64,000 bases of DNA, taken from Gluconacetobacter tumulisoli (GTDB taxonomy: Bacteria; Pseudomonadota; Alphaproteobacteria; Acetobacterales; Acetobacteraceae). The stretch is from assembly GCF_014174155.1 (NCBI RefSeq), contig NZ_JABEQM010000008.1, positions 62,001 through 126,000 of the forward strand. The letters are read 5' to 3'. Within the stretch, counting starts at the first letter, position 1. Each line of letters opens with the position of its first letter. The position numbers were made by a program, and so were the translations under genes. Below the pieces are notes generated by a model. The model worked only from the letters and a program-made list of their open reading frames with translations, was not told the origin of the DNA and searched no databases. Below are positions 18,476-28,901 of the stretch, in pieces.

Positions 18476-18673
18476 CAAAGGCCCCAGCTCAAGGCAGCGC
18501 CGCGCCCGCCCCCTCAAGCCGGCCGGGCGCCGGGGCGCCGTCCAGGAAAGGGTCGGGGCGCGCCGACGAAACAGTTTCGCACGGCATGCGACATATCCCG
18601 TTCGCCGGCCCCACGCCAGCCTCCCCCGCCCGCATTCATGCCCGGATTCATGCCGGCGTTCATATCGGGGCGG

Positions 18674-19273
18674 TCAGCCCAGCAGAGACCGCAGGTGCGA
18701 ACGTACCGCCGGCCATTCGGGCGCGGTGATGCTGTAGACGCAGGTATCGCGCACGGTACCGTCCTGGGTCCGCGTATGACGGCGCAGGATGCCGTCCAGC
18801 CGGGCGCCGATGCGTTCGATGGCGCGGCGGCTGCGCTGGTTCAGGACATGGGTGCGCAGTTCGACGGCAAGGCAGTCCAGGTCGTCGAACGCATGACCCA
18901 GCAGCAGGAGCTTGGCCTCGGTATTCAGGGCCGTACGCTGCACCGCGCGGGCATACCAGGTGGACCCGATTTCCACCCGCGGCCCCGCGACGTCGATATT
19001 CATGAAGGTCGTCATGCCGGCGATGCGCCGGTCGGGCAGGCTGATGACGGTGAAGGGCAGCATCCTGCCCTCGTCCGCCAGGCGCAGCCGCCGGGCGATT
19101 TCCGCCGCCATGCCGTCGGGATCGGGGATGCTGGTGTACCACAATGTCCACAGCGACCCGTCGCGCACCGCCTCGACCAGCCCGTCATGATGGGCTGGGG
19201 ACAGCGGGACGAGCTGGACATGACGCCCGGTCAGGGTGACCGGGGACAGGCGGCGGGGCAGAGAGTCGGACAC
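18674..19273 (-). CDS. GNAT-family N-acetyltransferase (RimJ/RimL type)
   Basis: 199 residues with a GTG start. The GNAT fold of the RimJ/RimL class begins LTGRHVQLVPLSPAHHDGL; the acetyl-CoA-related core includes VEIGSTWYARAVQRTALNTEAKLLLLGHAFDD, typical of this subgroup, and RTHVLNQRSRRAIERIGA near the end. These enzymes acetylate N-termini of ribosomal proteins or small molecules. The actual acceptor is unknown. It lies downstream of the class IV aminotransferase on the same strand (132 bp gap). Confidence 0.85.
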   Translation of the reverse strand: MSDSLPRRLSPVTLTGRHVQLVPLSPAHHDGLVEAVRDGSLWTLWYTSIPDPDGMAAEIARRLRLADEGRMLPFTVISLPDRRIAGMTTFMNIDVAGPRVEIGSTWYARAVQRTALNTEAKLLLLGHAFDDLDCLAVELRTHVLNQRSRRAIERIGARLDGILRRHTRTQDGTVRDTCVYSITAPEWPAVRSHLRSLLG

Positions 19274-19405
19274 GGGATCGGCTCCGGAAGACGCGGGAAG
19301 ATGCAGCAGTCCCGGGAATGCTAGGGGATTGCGGCCCGGCGGACAGGGCCAGTTGCGCGATTTCCGCCAGACCGCCTGGGACGAGCCGCCGCCGCCCCGG
19401 CAACG

Positions 19406-20332
19406 TCAGGACGACGCGTCGCCGTAGGCAACCGGGGTGGCGTGCCAGCCCGCCGCCCGCTTCGCCCAGAACAGGTCGCGCAGCCGCATCGAGACCGGTC
19501 CCGGCCGGTCGTCGCCCGGGACGATGTCGTCGATGCGCGAGACCGGCATGATCCCGCCGGCGGTGGTGGAGAGGAAGATTTCCTCCGCGCCGCGCAGTTC
19601 CTGCGCCGTTATCGGCCGTTCGCAATATTCCAGGCCCAGGTCGCGGCACAGTTCGGCGACCGACGCGCGCGTGATGCCTTCCAGCGCGCCCCGGTCGGGC
19701 GTCACGACCGCCCCGGCGATCACGGCGAAGACGTTGAATCCCGCGCCCTCGGTGACGTGGCCGTCGGCATCCAGCAGCACGCAGGTATCGGCGCCGCGAT
19801 CCCCGGCCTCGAACAATCCCTGCGTCAGGTCCCCCCAATGGAAATTCTTGACGGTCGGGTCCACCGACCGGTCCGGGATCCGCAGGGCGGAGGCGATGAT
19901 GAGATGCGCGCCGCGTTCCTGGATTTCGGGCGGGATGACCCAGACCCACGGAATGGCGAAGGCCGCGATATAGTTGCGGCAGGTGGCCGGGTGGAACCGC
20001 TGGCCCGGCAGCGGCCGCCCCCGGAGGCAATCCATGGCGACATAGGCGTTCCGCAGGCCGCTGAGGCGGACACATTCATGCAGGATGGCCCTGATCCGCG
20101 CATCGTCCTCGGCGGGGTCCATGCGCAGGGCCTGCATGGACCGGCGGAACCGCGCGACGTGATCGTCCAGCCTGAAGAAGCTGCCGTTCCAGACGCCGAC
20201 CACGTCATAGGTGACGTCCGACCGCCGGTAGCCCCAGTCGGTGATCGGGATGCGGGCGTCGCGCACCGGCATGAACGCGCCGTCGATATAGGCCGCGCCG
20301 TCGGCGAAGGGTGTGTCGCGTGTGTCTGTCAT
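19406..20332 (-). CDS. Class IV PLP aminotransferase, resembling (R)-selective amine transaminases
   Basis: 308 residues, fold-type IV (D-amino-acid or branched-chain aminotransferase superfamily). The start YIDGAFMPVRDARIPITDWGY is followed by RRSDVTYDVVGVWNGSFFRL, a pattern I associate with (R)-amine transaminases rather than IlvE. The catalytic lysine is in DPTVKNFHWGDL, and the cofactor-phosphate region in VTEGAGFNVFAV and LEGITRASV. The ATG at 20330-20332 is chosen because the conserved region begins soon after; an ATG 24 codons upstream lies in unconserved sequence. Substrate is an inference. No partner genes are adjacent except the GNAT downstream. Confidence 0.85.
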   Translation of the reverse strand: MTDTRDTPFADGAAYIDGAFMPVRDARIPITDWGYRRSDVTYDVVGVWNGSFFRLDDHVARFRRSMQALRMDPAEDDARIRAILHECVRLSGLRNAYVAMDCLRGRPLPGQRFHPATCRNYIAAFAIPWVWVIPPEIQERGAHLIIASALRIPDRSVDPTVKNFHWGDLTQGLFEAGDRGADTCVLLDADGHVTEGAGFNVFAVIAGAVVTPDRGALEGITRASVAELCRDLGLEYCERPITAQELRGAEEIFLSTTAGGIMPVSRIDDIVPGDDRPGPVSMRLRDLFWAKRAAGWHATPVAYGDASS

Positions 20333-20404
20333 GGATGATCCATCGCTGGTTCGGCGTCCGGCCGACCCCGGTTCGGCAGGGCGTCCGTCGCCGCACGATG
20401 TCAT

Positions 20405-20728
20405 ATTCCGAGTCCAGAATAAACGGAATCATGCCGACCGCGTCGCGCACGAACCGGACATGCCGGGCACGGCGGGATTATGCGAAACCGCGACATTAAG
20501 GTCACGATTCGCCTAAAATCGACAGGGTACGCGGGTATGTCGTCTTTATACCGTAACGTGTCGCATACGTCATGAGAACTGTTCCATTGCCGTTATAGCG
20601 TCGACGGCGAAAACACCCCGCCGTCATCCGGCAGGATACGGTGTGAACAATCGGGGTGGGCGACCGGACCGCCTGCCCATGCCGGCGGATGGGATGGCGG
20701 CCTGCCCCCGGTTACGGAGAACCAGTGT
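20405..20728. promoter_or_regulatory. AT-richer control region upstream of the TonB receptor
   Basis: About 320 bp between the divergent aminotransferase and TonB-receptor genes, clearly more AT-rich than the surroundings (for example 20480-20600). It has small inverted repeats: ATTCC...GGAAT around 20405-20430 and GGTAT...ATACC around 20534-20553. A repressor for the receptor may bind here, but no perfect Fur box is seen. Confidence 0.4.
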
Positions 20729-23161
20729 ATGTCGAAAAAAAGACGCCTGTCGGATCTCACATTCGCGACCACGCTTCTGCTGTCCTGCGCCCATGGCGCA
20801 TATGCCGCGACCACCCCGGCGCCGACTGCCACCCCCCCTGCCAAGGCTGCCCCGCGTGCCGCCGCGACGCATGCCGCCGCACCGCACGCCCCCGCCCGGC
20901 GACAGGTCGTGCTGGCGGTCGATGCCGAGGCGATCGACGCCGTGGGGCACCACATCGCCCACGGAACGCAGAACGTCATTTCGGCCGACATGCTGGCGCG
21001 CGCGGTCCCCGGCACCAACCCGCTGCAGGTCCTGGCGACACAGCCGGGCGTCAGCTTCGTGTCGGATGACCCGCAGGGCCTGAATACCTGGTCGAACCAG
21101 TTCTACATGCACGGGTTCATGCAGAACCAGATCGGCATGACGCTGGACGGCATTCCGCTGGGCGACCAGCAATATCATTCCTACAACGGCCTGAATTCGA
21201 TCGCCGCCATTTCGTCGGAAAATGTCGGCCGCATGGACGTGTCCATGAGCGCCGGCGCCGAGTCCATTGCCAGCACCAGCAATCTGGGCGGATCGGTGGA
21301 ATATTATTCCTCCGACCCCAAGATGAAGGGCGGCGCGACCATCGCGCAGACCTTCGGCAGCAACGATATGTTCCACACCTATATCCGGGGGGACAGCGGC
21401 GCGCTGAACCAGTCGGGTACCCGCTTCTACGTGTCGTACATGCGCAACGACACCAACAAGTGGAAGGGCGGCGGCAACATGTTCATGCAGCAGGTGAACG
21501 CCAAGTTCCTGCAACCGATCGGCGAGAGCAGCAAGTTCAGCATGTATTTCGACTGGTCCGACCTGGACCAGTACGCCTACCAGGACATGTCGTTCGACAT
21601 GCTGAAGAACGGCGGCTACCGGATCGACAATTTCGTCGGCACGCCCAACGCCTATGCCAAGGCCTATAACTCGGCGCTGAATGCGAACGGCCTGGGCGGC
21701 AGCCTGCCGCCGGGCTACAGCAAGATGTCCGACCCGTGGGATGCCTCGTACTATGACGGCGCCACGGTCGAACGCGATTACCTGGGCGGCGCCAACCTGG
21801 ACCTGCTGCTGACCGACCGCCTGCGCTGGGTCAGCGTCGTCTACGGCCAGGGCGAATATGGCCGCGGCACGTGGGCCAGCCCCTACATGTCCTCGCCCAG
21901 CGGCGCGCCGCTGATCGACCAGATCACCGTGCCGAAGACCCAGCGGTTCGGCTTCTCGTCGTCGCTGCATTACGACATCGCGCACAACCATATCCGCGGC
22001 GGCATCTGGTACGAGAACTACCATGTCGATGTCGGCCGTTACGCCTATAACGAACCCGTGCTGGGCCAGGGCGAGCCGATCAACTCGCTCGGCTCGCTGC
22101 CCCTGCCGTTCGCGACGCTGTGGGCGCAGACCTTCAATTCCAACAGCTTCACCGCCTTCGTGCAGGACACCTACAACGTCCTGCCGAACGTGGCGCTGCA
22201 TTTCGGGTTCAAGTCGCAGTTGCAGACCGTCACGGCCGGCCAGACGGGGAACCTGCCCTCCTATACCGGCACCGACGCGATCGCCGCGGGCAGCGTGACC
22301 ACGGCCAAGGCGTTCCTGCCGCATATCAGCGGCGACTGGCATTTCCTGCGTCATAACGAACTGTTCTTCGACGTCTCGGAAAACGTGCAGTCGTTCCCGA
22401 TCGCCGGTTACAAGCAGGGGCCGTCGCCCTTCGCGGTGACGCAGTCGGCCTATAACCAGATGCAGGCCAACGGCGGCCTGAAGCCCCAGACGGACTGGAA
22501 CTATGCCGTCGGGTACCGCTACAACGACCGTTACGTCCAGGCGTCCCTGTATGCCTACCATACGGATTTCAGCAACCGCATGCAGCAGATCACGTCCGGT
22601 TCGATCACCAACCCGGTCTCGACCGTGGCGAACGTCGGCAGCGTGACCATGAACGGCGTCGACGCCGGCCTGACCATCACGCCCATCACCGGGTTGGCGC
22701 TGTACAACAGCATCAGCTACGACCATGCGACCTATGGCGACAACCTGACCCAGATCTCGGGGGGGCAGGCCACCACCTACGCGCTGAAGGGCCAGCAGGT
22801 CGTCAATTATCCGCGCTTCATGTACAAGGCCAGCCTGTCCTACCGCTGGCGCCACGCCGATGTCCATGTGGACACCAACTATATGGGCACCCGCAATTTC
22901 AGCTATACCGGCGATATGAGGACGCCGGGCTACTGGCTCGAAAGCCTGGGCGCACGCTACCATTTCGGCGACATGGGCAAATATAACCGCACGTTCGGCT
23001 TCATGAAGAACCTGACGTTCGAGTTCAACGTCTACAACCTGACCAACACCAAATACATCGCCACCACCGGCGAGAACGGCAACCCGATGATGGGCGACTA
23101 CCAGTCGTTCCTGGTCGGCGCGCCGCGCCAGTACTACGGCACGCTGCGCGCGGAATTCTGA
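20729..23161 (+). CDS. TonB-dependent outer-membrane receptor
   Basis: 810 residues. A signal peptide with KKRRLSDL and a hydrophobic core ends near AYA. An Ala/Pro/Thr-rich linker follows. The plug domain (about 75-210) has NVISADMLARAVPGTNPLQVL, FYMHGFMQNQIGMTLDGIPL and NLGGSVEYYSSDP. The rest is a 22-strand barrel ending in YYGTLRAEF with the terminal Phe typical of outer-membrane proteins. Such receptors import siderophores, vitamins, metals or sugars. No substrate-specific neighbour is present. A strong hairpin terminator follows directly. Confidence 0.95.
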   Translation: MSKKRRLSDLTFATTLLLSCAHGAYAATTPAPTATPPAKAAPRAAATHAAAPHAPARRQVVLAVDAEAIDAVGHHIAHGTQNVISADMLARAVPGTNPLQVLATQPGVSFVSDDPQGLNTWSNQFYMHGFMQNQIGMTLDGIPLGDQQYHSYNGLNSIAAISSENVGRMDVSMSAGAESIASTSNLGGSVEYYSSDPKMKGGATIAQTFGSNDMFHTYIRGDSGALNQSGTRFYVSYMRNDTNKWKGGGNMFMQQVNAKFLQPIGESSKFSMYFDWSDLDQYAYQDMSFDMLKNGGYRIDNFVGTPNAYAKAYNSALNANGLGGSLPPGYSKMSDPWDASYYDGATVERDYLGGANLDLLLTDRLRWVSVVYGQGEYGRGTWASPYMSSPSGAPLIDQITVPKTQRFGFSSSLHYDIAHNHIRGGIWYENYHVDVGRYAYNEPVLGQGEPINSLGSLPLPFATLWAQTFNSNSFTAFVQDTYNVLPNVALHFGFKSQLQTVTAGQTGNLPSYTGTDAIAAGSVTTAKAFLPHISGDWHFLRHNELFFDVSENVQSFPIAGYKQGPSPFAVTQSAYNQMQANGGLKPQTDWNYAVGYRYNDRYVQASLYAYHTDFSNRMQQITSGSITNPVSTVANVGSVTMNGVDAGLTITPITGLALYNSISYDHATYGDNLTQISGGQATTYALKGQQVVNYPRFMYKASLSYRWRHADVHVDTNYMGTRNFSYTGDMRTPGYWLESLGARYHFGDMGKYNRTFGFMKNLTFEFNVYNLTNTKYIATTGENGNPMMGDYQSFLVGAPRQYYGTLRAEF

Positions 23162-23170
23162 CCGCGCGGC

Positions 23171-23226
23171 GGCGCGGGCCGTCCCCTTTTCCCCACGCGG
23201 GGAGGGGAAGGCCCGCGCCTCTTGAC
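23171..23226 (+). terminator. Hairpin terminator after the TonB receptor
   Basis: Outer stem GGCGCGGGCC (23171-23180) pairs with GGCCCGCGCC (23210-23219). Inside, TCCCCT pairs with AGGGGA and CCCC with GGGG around a short loop, giving a nearly continuous 49-nt stem-loop. A weak TCTTGACT tail follows. It starts 10 bp past the stop. Confidence 0.7.
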
Positions 23227-23388
23227 TCGCTTCGTTCCCACCCCAGCTTCCTGGAACCGGGCCGCCGTCGCGGCCCGGCGGACAGGGGGCGTGCTCTCTG
23301 ATCGCTCCCTGCCCGACGGGCCTACACCGGCGACCGCCCTGGCGGCCGTGCGGCGCGGGTCCCGGCCGCAACCGAAGGGAACGATCCA

Positions 23389-23883
23389 ATGGCTATGCGC
23401 AATCTCATGCCCTGGGGACGGGACGAATCCAGGCCGCCGGCGCCGGTCCAGGACCGGCAGGGCGGCCCGTTCCTCAGCCTCCATCGGGAAATAGACCGGC
23501 TGTTCGACGATTTCATGCAGAGCTGGGATCCGCGCGGCCCGCGCGGCGGCGCCTGGCCGAGCGTGGAAGTGGCCGAAACCGACACCGAAATCCGCGTGAC
23601 CGCCGAACTGCCTGGCCTGACCGAGAAGGACATCACGCTGAGCGTCGATAACGGCGTGATGTGCCTGTGCGGCGAACGCCGGCAGGAAAGCGAGGATGCG
23701 GCCAGCGGCTACAGCGAACGACGCTATGGCCGGTTCGAGCGGCGTTTCACCCTGCCCCACGACGTGAAGGAGGACGAGGCCACCGCCCGGTTCAACAACG
23801 GCGTGCTGACGGTGACGCTGCCGCGCAGCGCGGAGGCTGCCCAGGGACGCCGCATTCCGATCAATGCCGAAACCCAGCACTGA
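23389..23883 (+). CDS. Small heat shock protein (Hsp20/alpha-crystallin family)
   Basis: ATP-independent holdase chaperone of 164 residues. The N-terminal arm contains LHREIDRLFDDFMQSW. The alpha-crystallin domain (about 55-150) reads PSVEVAETDTEIRVTAELPGL, then RRFTLPHDVKEDEATARFNNGVLTVTLPR, with the conserved A-x-x-x-n-GVL motif. The ATG has AAGGGA 7 bp upstream. I looked for a ROSE-type RNA thermometer in the short leader and did not see one. Stand-alone gene between two terminator-like hairpins. Confidence 0.95.
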   Translation: MAMRNLMPWGRDESRPPAPVQDRQGGPFLSLHREIDRLFDDFMQSWDPRGPRGGAWPSVEVAETDTEIRVTAELPGLTEKDITLSVDNGVMCLCGERRQESEDAASGYSERRYGRFERRFTLPHDVKEDEATARFNNGVLTVTLPRSAEAAQGRRIPINAETQH

Positions 23884-23911
23884 TCGATGCCCGCCTGATC
23901 CGGCGACAGGC

Positions 23912-23949
23912 CCGGTGCGACGCGTCCCCGCCGGGGCGCTTCGCACCGG
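23912..23949 (+). terminator. Stem-loop after the small heat shock gene
   Basis: CCGGTGCGA (23912-23920) pairs with TCGCACCGG (23941-23949), with inner GCG-CCCC/GGGG-CGC pairing. It lies 29 bp past the stop and lacks a T-run, so it may act as a 3' stabiliser or a weak or Rho-assisted terminator. Confidence 0.5.
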
Positions 23950-24048
23950 CCAGGGTTGCCCGGCCTGCATTCGGCCGGCCCGCGCTCACCGGGCCCGCAT
24001 GCCACCGGCGGCATGGCCGGGCGCGGGAATTGGGGTTAGACTGGCGGC

Positions 24049-25065
24049 ATGACGGATTCCGACGCCCTTCATCATTCCCTCCTGACGGTCGATACGCATA
24101 TCGACATTCCCTGGCCCGACCGGGGCGACATCGGGCAGGACACGGACACGCGGCATGTCGACCTGCCGAAGCTGCGGCGCGGCGGCATCTCGGCAGCCTG
24201 CCTGGTCGCCTATGTCGGGCAGGGCCCCACGGACGAGGCCCGCCACGCCGCGGTGGGTCGGCAGGCGCTGGAAATGCTGGACGCGATCGGGCGGACGGCC
24301 GACACCGGCATGGCGCGGATCTGTCCCCTGGCCGACCAGATCGAGGCCGCACACCGCGATGGCGTGACGGCCATCGTCCCGGCGGTGGAAAACGGCTATG
24401 CGATGGGCGAGGACCTGTCGCTGCTGTCGCAGTTCCGGGCGAAGGGCGCGCGCTACATGACGCTGACCCATAACGGGCACAATGCGCTGGGCGATTCCGC
24501 CCGGCCGCTGTCGACCCTGGGCGACAGCGCCGCGCGGCATGGCGGCCTGTCCGGCCTGGGGCGCGAGGCGATCGCGGAGATGAACCGGCTGGGCCTGATG
24601 GTCGACGTGTCGCATACCGCGCGCAGCACGATGATGCAGGCGCTGCGCCTGTCGCGCAGCCCGGTCCTGGCCACCCATTCCTGCGTCCGCGCGCTGTGCG
24701 ACCATCCGCGCAACCTGGATGACGAACAGCTGGACGCGCTGCGTGCGTGCGACGGGGTGATCCACATCACCGCCGTCGACGCCTTCCTGCGCCCGCGCGA
24801 GGTCCGGCAGCAGCGCCCCGTCACGGTTGCCGATTATGTGGACCATATCGATTACGTGGCGCAGCGCATCGGCGTGCGGCATGTCGGCATTTCGTCGGAT
24901 TTCGACGGCGGCGGCACCATCGAGGGCTGGCGCAACGCCGCGCAATCGCCCGCGCTGACGGCGGAACTGGTGCGGCGCGGATATGACCGCGCGCAGATCG
25001 CGGCGATCTGGGGCGGCAACTTCCTGCGTGTCCTGCGCGGGGCCGAAGCCGTCGCCGACGCCTGA
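24049..25065 (+). CDS. Membrane-type dipeptidase (peptidase M19, renal dipeptidase family)
   Basis: Zinc amidohydrolase of 338 residues that cleaves dipeptides, often those containing D-residues. Conserved metal-site regions are present: TVDTHIDIPW (His-x-Asp near the N-terminus), IVPAVENGYAMG (bridging Glu), LMVDVSHTARSTM, VLATHSCVRALCDHPRNL, and VGISSDFDGGG. It lacks an obvious signal peptide, so it is probably cytoplasmic. Followed by ahcY after a 196-bp gap with no shared motif, so probably a separate transcript. Confidence 0.92.
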   Translation: MTDSDALHHSLLTVDTHIDIPWPDRGDIGQDTDTRHVDLPKLRRGGISAACLVAYVGQGPTDEARHAAVGRQALEMLDAIGRTADTGMARICPLADQIEAAHRDGVTAIVPAVENGYAMGEDLSLLSQFRAKGARYMTLTHNGHNALGDSARPLSTLGDSAARHGGLSGLGREAIAEMNRLGLMVDVSHTARSTMMQALRLSRSPVLATHSCVRALCDHPRNLDDEQLDALRACDGVIHITAVDAFLRPREVRQQRPVTVADYVDHIDYVAQRIGVRHVGISSDFDGGGTIEGWRNAAQSPALTAELVRRGYDRAQIAAIWGGNFLRVLRGAEAVADA

Positions 25066-25261
25066 GCGGCCTGTTCAAGGATGGGGGCCGGCATGCGAGA
25101 ACGGCCCTTTGACCCCGCCCGGCGTGTGTTTTCGGGCACCGAAGCGCGGCGCCCTTGTGGACCACCCGCCACGAACCGGCCCTGATACCCGTCCGCCCTA
25201 GCCCCCGGGCCGCCAAGCGGCTATATCCCCGGGCCAGATTCATCTGCAGACAGGACTGAAC

Positions 25262-26563
<1,302 letters not shown>

Positions 26564-26573
26564 CGGTACCCCC

Positions 26574-26598
26574 GTCCGGCGGCCTGGCGCCGCCGGAC
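26574..26598 (+). terminator. Stem-loop after ahcY
   Basis: GTCCGGCGGC pairs with GCCGCCGGAC around a short loop, 10 bp past the ahcY stop and just before the DUF3597 gene. There is no T-run, so it probably attenuates rather than stops readthrough into the next gene. Confidence 0.5.
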
Positions 26599-26620
26599 GC
26601 CCCATAAGGGAGACCCGACC

Positions 26621-27001
26621 ATGAGCATTTTCGGCGCCATCATGTCCCGCATCTTCGGCCATGCCGAAGCCCCTGCGGCCACCCCCGCCGCCGCCACACC
26701 CAGTCCTGACCCCACGGCGCCGGCGCCGGTCGCCGCCCCCGCGCAGGCCGTGGACGTCGCCGCCATCCTGAGCGAGATGGCCGCCAAGTCCGGCCAGTCC
26801 CTGAACTGGCGGCAATCGATCGTCGACCTGATGAAGCTGCTGGGCCTGGACAGTTCGCTGGCCGCCCGCAAGGAACTGGCCGGCGAGCTGCATTATACCG
26901 GCGACACCAGCGATTCCGCCGCGATGAATGTATGGCTGCACAGGCAGGTCATGCAGAAGCTGGCCGAAAACGGCGGCAAGGTCCCCGACGACCTGAAATG
27001 A
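26621..27001 (+). CDS. DUF3597 family protein
   Basis: 126 residues. A short N-terminal MSIFGAIMSRIFGHA is followed by a low-complexity Ala/Pro linker (about 18-42). The conserved C-terminal domain (about 43-126) reads AILSEMAAKSGQSLNWRQSI, VDLMKLLGLDSSLAARKELA, and ends NVWLHRQVMQKLAENGGKVP. This matches the DUF3597 family, whose function is unknown; the fold resembles LysM-associated or YidB-like small domains in some proteins. GGGAGA lies upstream of the ATG. It is 10 bp upstream of the NCS2 permease, so they are likely cotranscribed. Confidence 0.8.
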   Translation: MSIFGAIMSRIFGHAEAPAATPAAATPSPDPTAPAPVAAPAQAVDVAAILSEMAAKSGQSLNWRQSIVDLMKLLGLDSSLAARKELAGELHYTGDTSDSAAMNVWLHRQVMQKLAENGGKVPDDLK

Positions 27002-27011
27002 GCCCCCGGAC

Positions 27012-28367
27012 ATGAGCCCGCAGCCGGCACGGCGCGACCCGGTGGAAGAGCGCCTGCCGCCCTGGCAGTTGCTGGTCTGCGGCCTGCAGCATGTCCTGGT
27101 CATCTATGCCGGGGTCGTCAGCGTGCCGCTGATCTTCGGGGCGGCCCTGGGCCTGGATCCGGTCCAGCTGATCCTGCTGGTCAATGCCAGCATCCTGACC
27201 TCGGGCGTCGCCACGCTGATCCAGACGCTGGGGGTGGGGCCGTTCGGGGCGCGGCTGCCGCTGATCCAGGCCTCGTCGTTCATCGCGCTGCCGCCGATGA
27301 TCATGATCGCCCGCGACTACGACATGCCGACCGCCTATGGCGCGGTGATCGGGGCGGGGCTGGCGACCTGCGCGCTGGCCCCCTTCGCCAGCCGCCTGAC
27401 CCGCTTCTTCCCGCCCGTCGTCATCGGCAGCGTCATCACCGTGGTGGGGCTGTCGCTGATGCCGGCGGCGGCGAACTGGCTGGGCGGCGGGCGGCCGGGC
27501 GATCCGGGGTTCGGCGCGCCGGCGCACCTGCTGCTGGGCTTCGCGACCCTGGCGCTGACTCTGCTGATCACCGCGCGGGCCACCGGCACCGGCCGCACGC
27601 TGGCGATCCTGCTGGGCCTGGCGGGGGGCACCGCCATCGGGGTGCTGACCGGGCAGGCCGATTTCGGTACGGTCCGCCAGGTCGCCTGGGTCGCGCTGCC
27701 GCCGGTCCTGCCGTTCGGGCGGCCGGCCTTTCATGTCGCGCCGATCCTGATCATGACCATGGCGATGATGGTGATCCTGGTGGAAACGACCGGAAACTGC
27801 CTGGCCGTGTCGCGCCTGGCCGGCCGGGCCGCCACCCGCGACGTCCTGACGCGCACCTATGCCGCCGACGGGCTGTCGACCCTGCTGGGCGGGCTGTTCG
27901 GCGGGACGCCCTATAACGCGTTCGCCCAGAATACCGGCCTGATCGCCCTGACGGGCATCCGCAGCCGCTTCGTCGTCGCGGCGGCCGGCGGGCTGATGGT
28001 CACGATGGGGCTGTTCCCCCGCCTGGGGGCGGCGGTCGCCTGCCTGCCCCGGCCGGTGCTGGGCGGGTCGGCCATCCTGATGTTCGGCATGACCGCGATG
28101 GCGGGGATCCAGGATCTGGCGCGCGTGCGCCTGGGCAGCACGTCGGGCGCGCTGGTGCCGGCGGTGGCGATCGGCGCGGGCATGCTGCCGATGGCCTGCC
28201 CCACCCTGTTCGCGCACCTGCCCGGCCCGCTGCGGATCATGACCGGCAGCGGCGTGTTCCTGGCGGCCTTCTGCGCCGTCACCCTGAACCTGCTGCTGTC
28301 GCCCGGCGCGGCCGCGGACGCGGAGGCCGCCGACGACGAGGGCGCCACCGCCTTGTCCCCCCGCTGA
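27012..28367 (+). CDS. NCS2-family purine (xanthine/urate) permease
   Basis: Nucleobase:cation symporter-2 of 451 residues with 12-14 membrane helices. Signature pieces are LLVCGLQHVLVIYAGVVSVPL at the start, VILVETTGNCLAVSRLAGR (TM8 region with Glu) and TPYNAFAQNTGLIALTGI, which contains the Q-N-x-G-x5-T motif of xanthine and uric acid transporters. It is directly followed (13 bp) by a guanine-deaminase-like gene, so the pair probably imports and processes purine bases. Exact base specificity is an inference from the motif. Confidence 0.9.
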   Translation: MSPQPARRDPVEERLPPWQLLVCGLQHVLVIYAGVVSVPLIFGAALGLDPVQLILLVNASILTSGVATLIQTLGVGPFGARLPLIQASSFIALPPMIMIARDYDMPTAYGAVIGAGLATCALAPFASRLTRFFPPVVIGSVITVVGLSLMPAAANWLGGGRPGDPGFGAPAHLLLGFATLALTLLITARATGTGRTLAILLGLAGGTAIGVLTGQADFGTVRQVAWVALPPVLPFGRPAFHVAPILIMTMAMMVILVETTGNCLAVSRLAGRAATRDVLTRTYAADGLSTLLGGLFGGTPYNAFAQNTGLIALTGIRSRFVVAAAGGLMVTMGLFPRLGAAVACLPRPVLGGSAILMFGMTAMAGIQDLARVRLGSTSGALVPAVAIGAGMLPMACPTLFAHLPGPLRIMTGSGVFLAAFCAVTLNLLLSPGAAADAEAADDEGATALSPR

Positions 28368-28380
28368 CCCGAGGCCCGCG

Positions 28381-28887
28381 ATGCCCCCTGCCCCGTCCGC
28401 CGCCGACCTGGACCTGCTGCGGCAGGCCATCGCCCTGTCCGAGGCGTCCCGCGCCCAGGGGCGGCATCCGTTCGCCGCCCTGGTCGCCGATGCGCAGGGG
28501 CGCGTGGTGGCCACCGCCCTGAACAATTCCCTGCCGCCCGAGGGCGACCCGACGCAGCATGCGGAACTGCGCGCGGTGGCGCAGGCGGCGCGGATCCTGG
28601 CGCCGGACGAACTGGCGGGCTGCACGCTGTATAGCAGCGCCGAACCGTGCTGCATGTGCGCGGGCGCGGTCTATTGGGGCAATATCCGCCGTGTGGTCTA
28701 TGCGCTGTCGGAACGCGGGCTGCTGGCGCTGACGGGCACGCATCCGGAAAACCCGACCTTTTCCCTGCCCTGCCGCGAGGTCTTCGCCCGTGGGCAGCAC
28801 GCGACCGAGGTGCTGGGCCCGCTGATCGAGGACGAGGCCGCGCGCGTGCATGCCGGCTTCTGGTGCGACGGGCCGCCGGAAGGCTGA
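28381..28887 (+). CDS. Zinc-dependent nucleoside/guanine deaminase (CDA fold)
   Basis: 168 residues of the cytidine-deaminase-like superfamily. Zinc ligands are in TQHAELRAV (H-A-E) and AEPCCMCAGAVYW (P-C-x-x-C). The length and tail (EVLGPLIEDEAARVHAGFW) fit GuaD-type guanine deaminases or related base deaminases more than tRNA adenosine deaminase TadA, which is usually encoded elsewhere. Placed 13 bp after a purine permease, a role in purine salvage (guanine to xanthine) is likely but not proven. Confidence 0.82.
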   Translation: MPPAPSAADLDLLRQAIALSEASRAQGRHPFAALVADAQGRVVATALNNSLPPEGDPTQHAELRAVAQAARILAPDELAGCTLYSSAEPCCMCAGAVYWGNIRRVVYALSERGLLALTGTHPENPTFSLPCREVFARGQHATEVLGPLIEDEAARVHAGFWCDGPPEG

Positions 28888-28901
28888 GTCCGCCCCGCCT
28901 T

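Noticed and set aside
15869-19324. Long plus-strand frame over the c-di-GMP gene and GNAT gene
   Set aside because: It spans two well-supported genes and the gaps between them on the opposite strand and shows no domain.
23227-23388. ROSE-type RNA thermometer or heat-shock sigma promoter ahead of the small heat shock gene
   Set aside because: No U-rich anti-Shine-Dalgarno pairing or good -35/-10 pair was visible; only a GC-rich leader.
25066-25261. SAH or SAM riboswitch upstream of ahcY
   Set aside because: I looked for the conserved core of the SAH riboswitch and for SAM-II pairing and found neither in this 196-bp leader.
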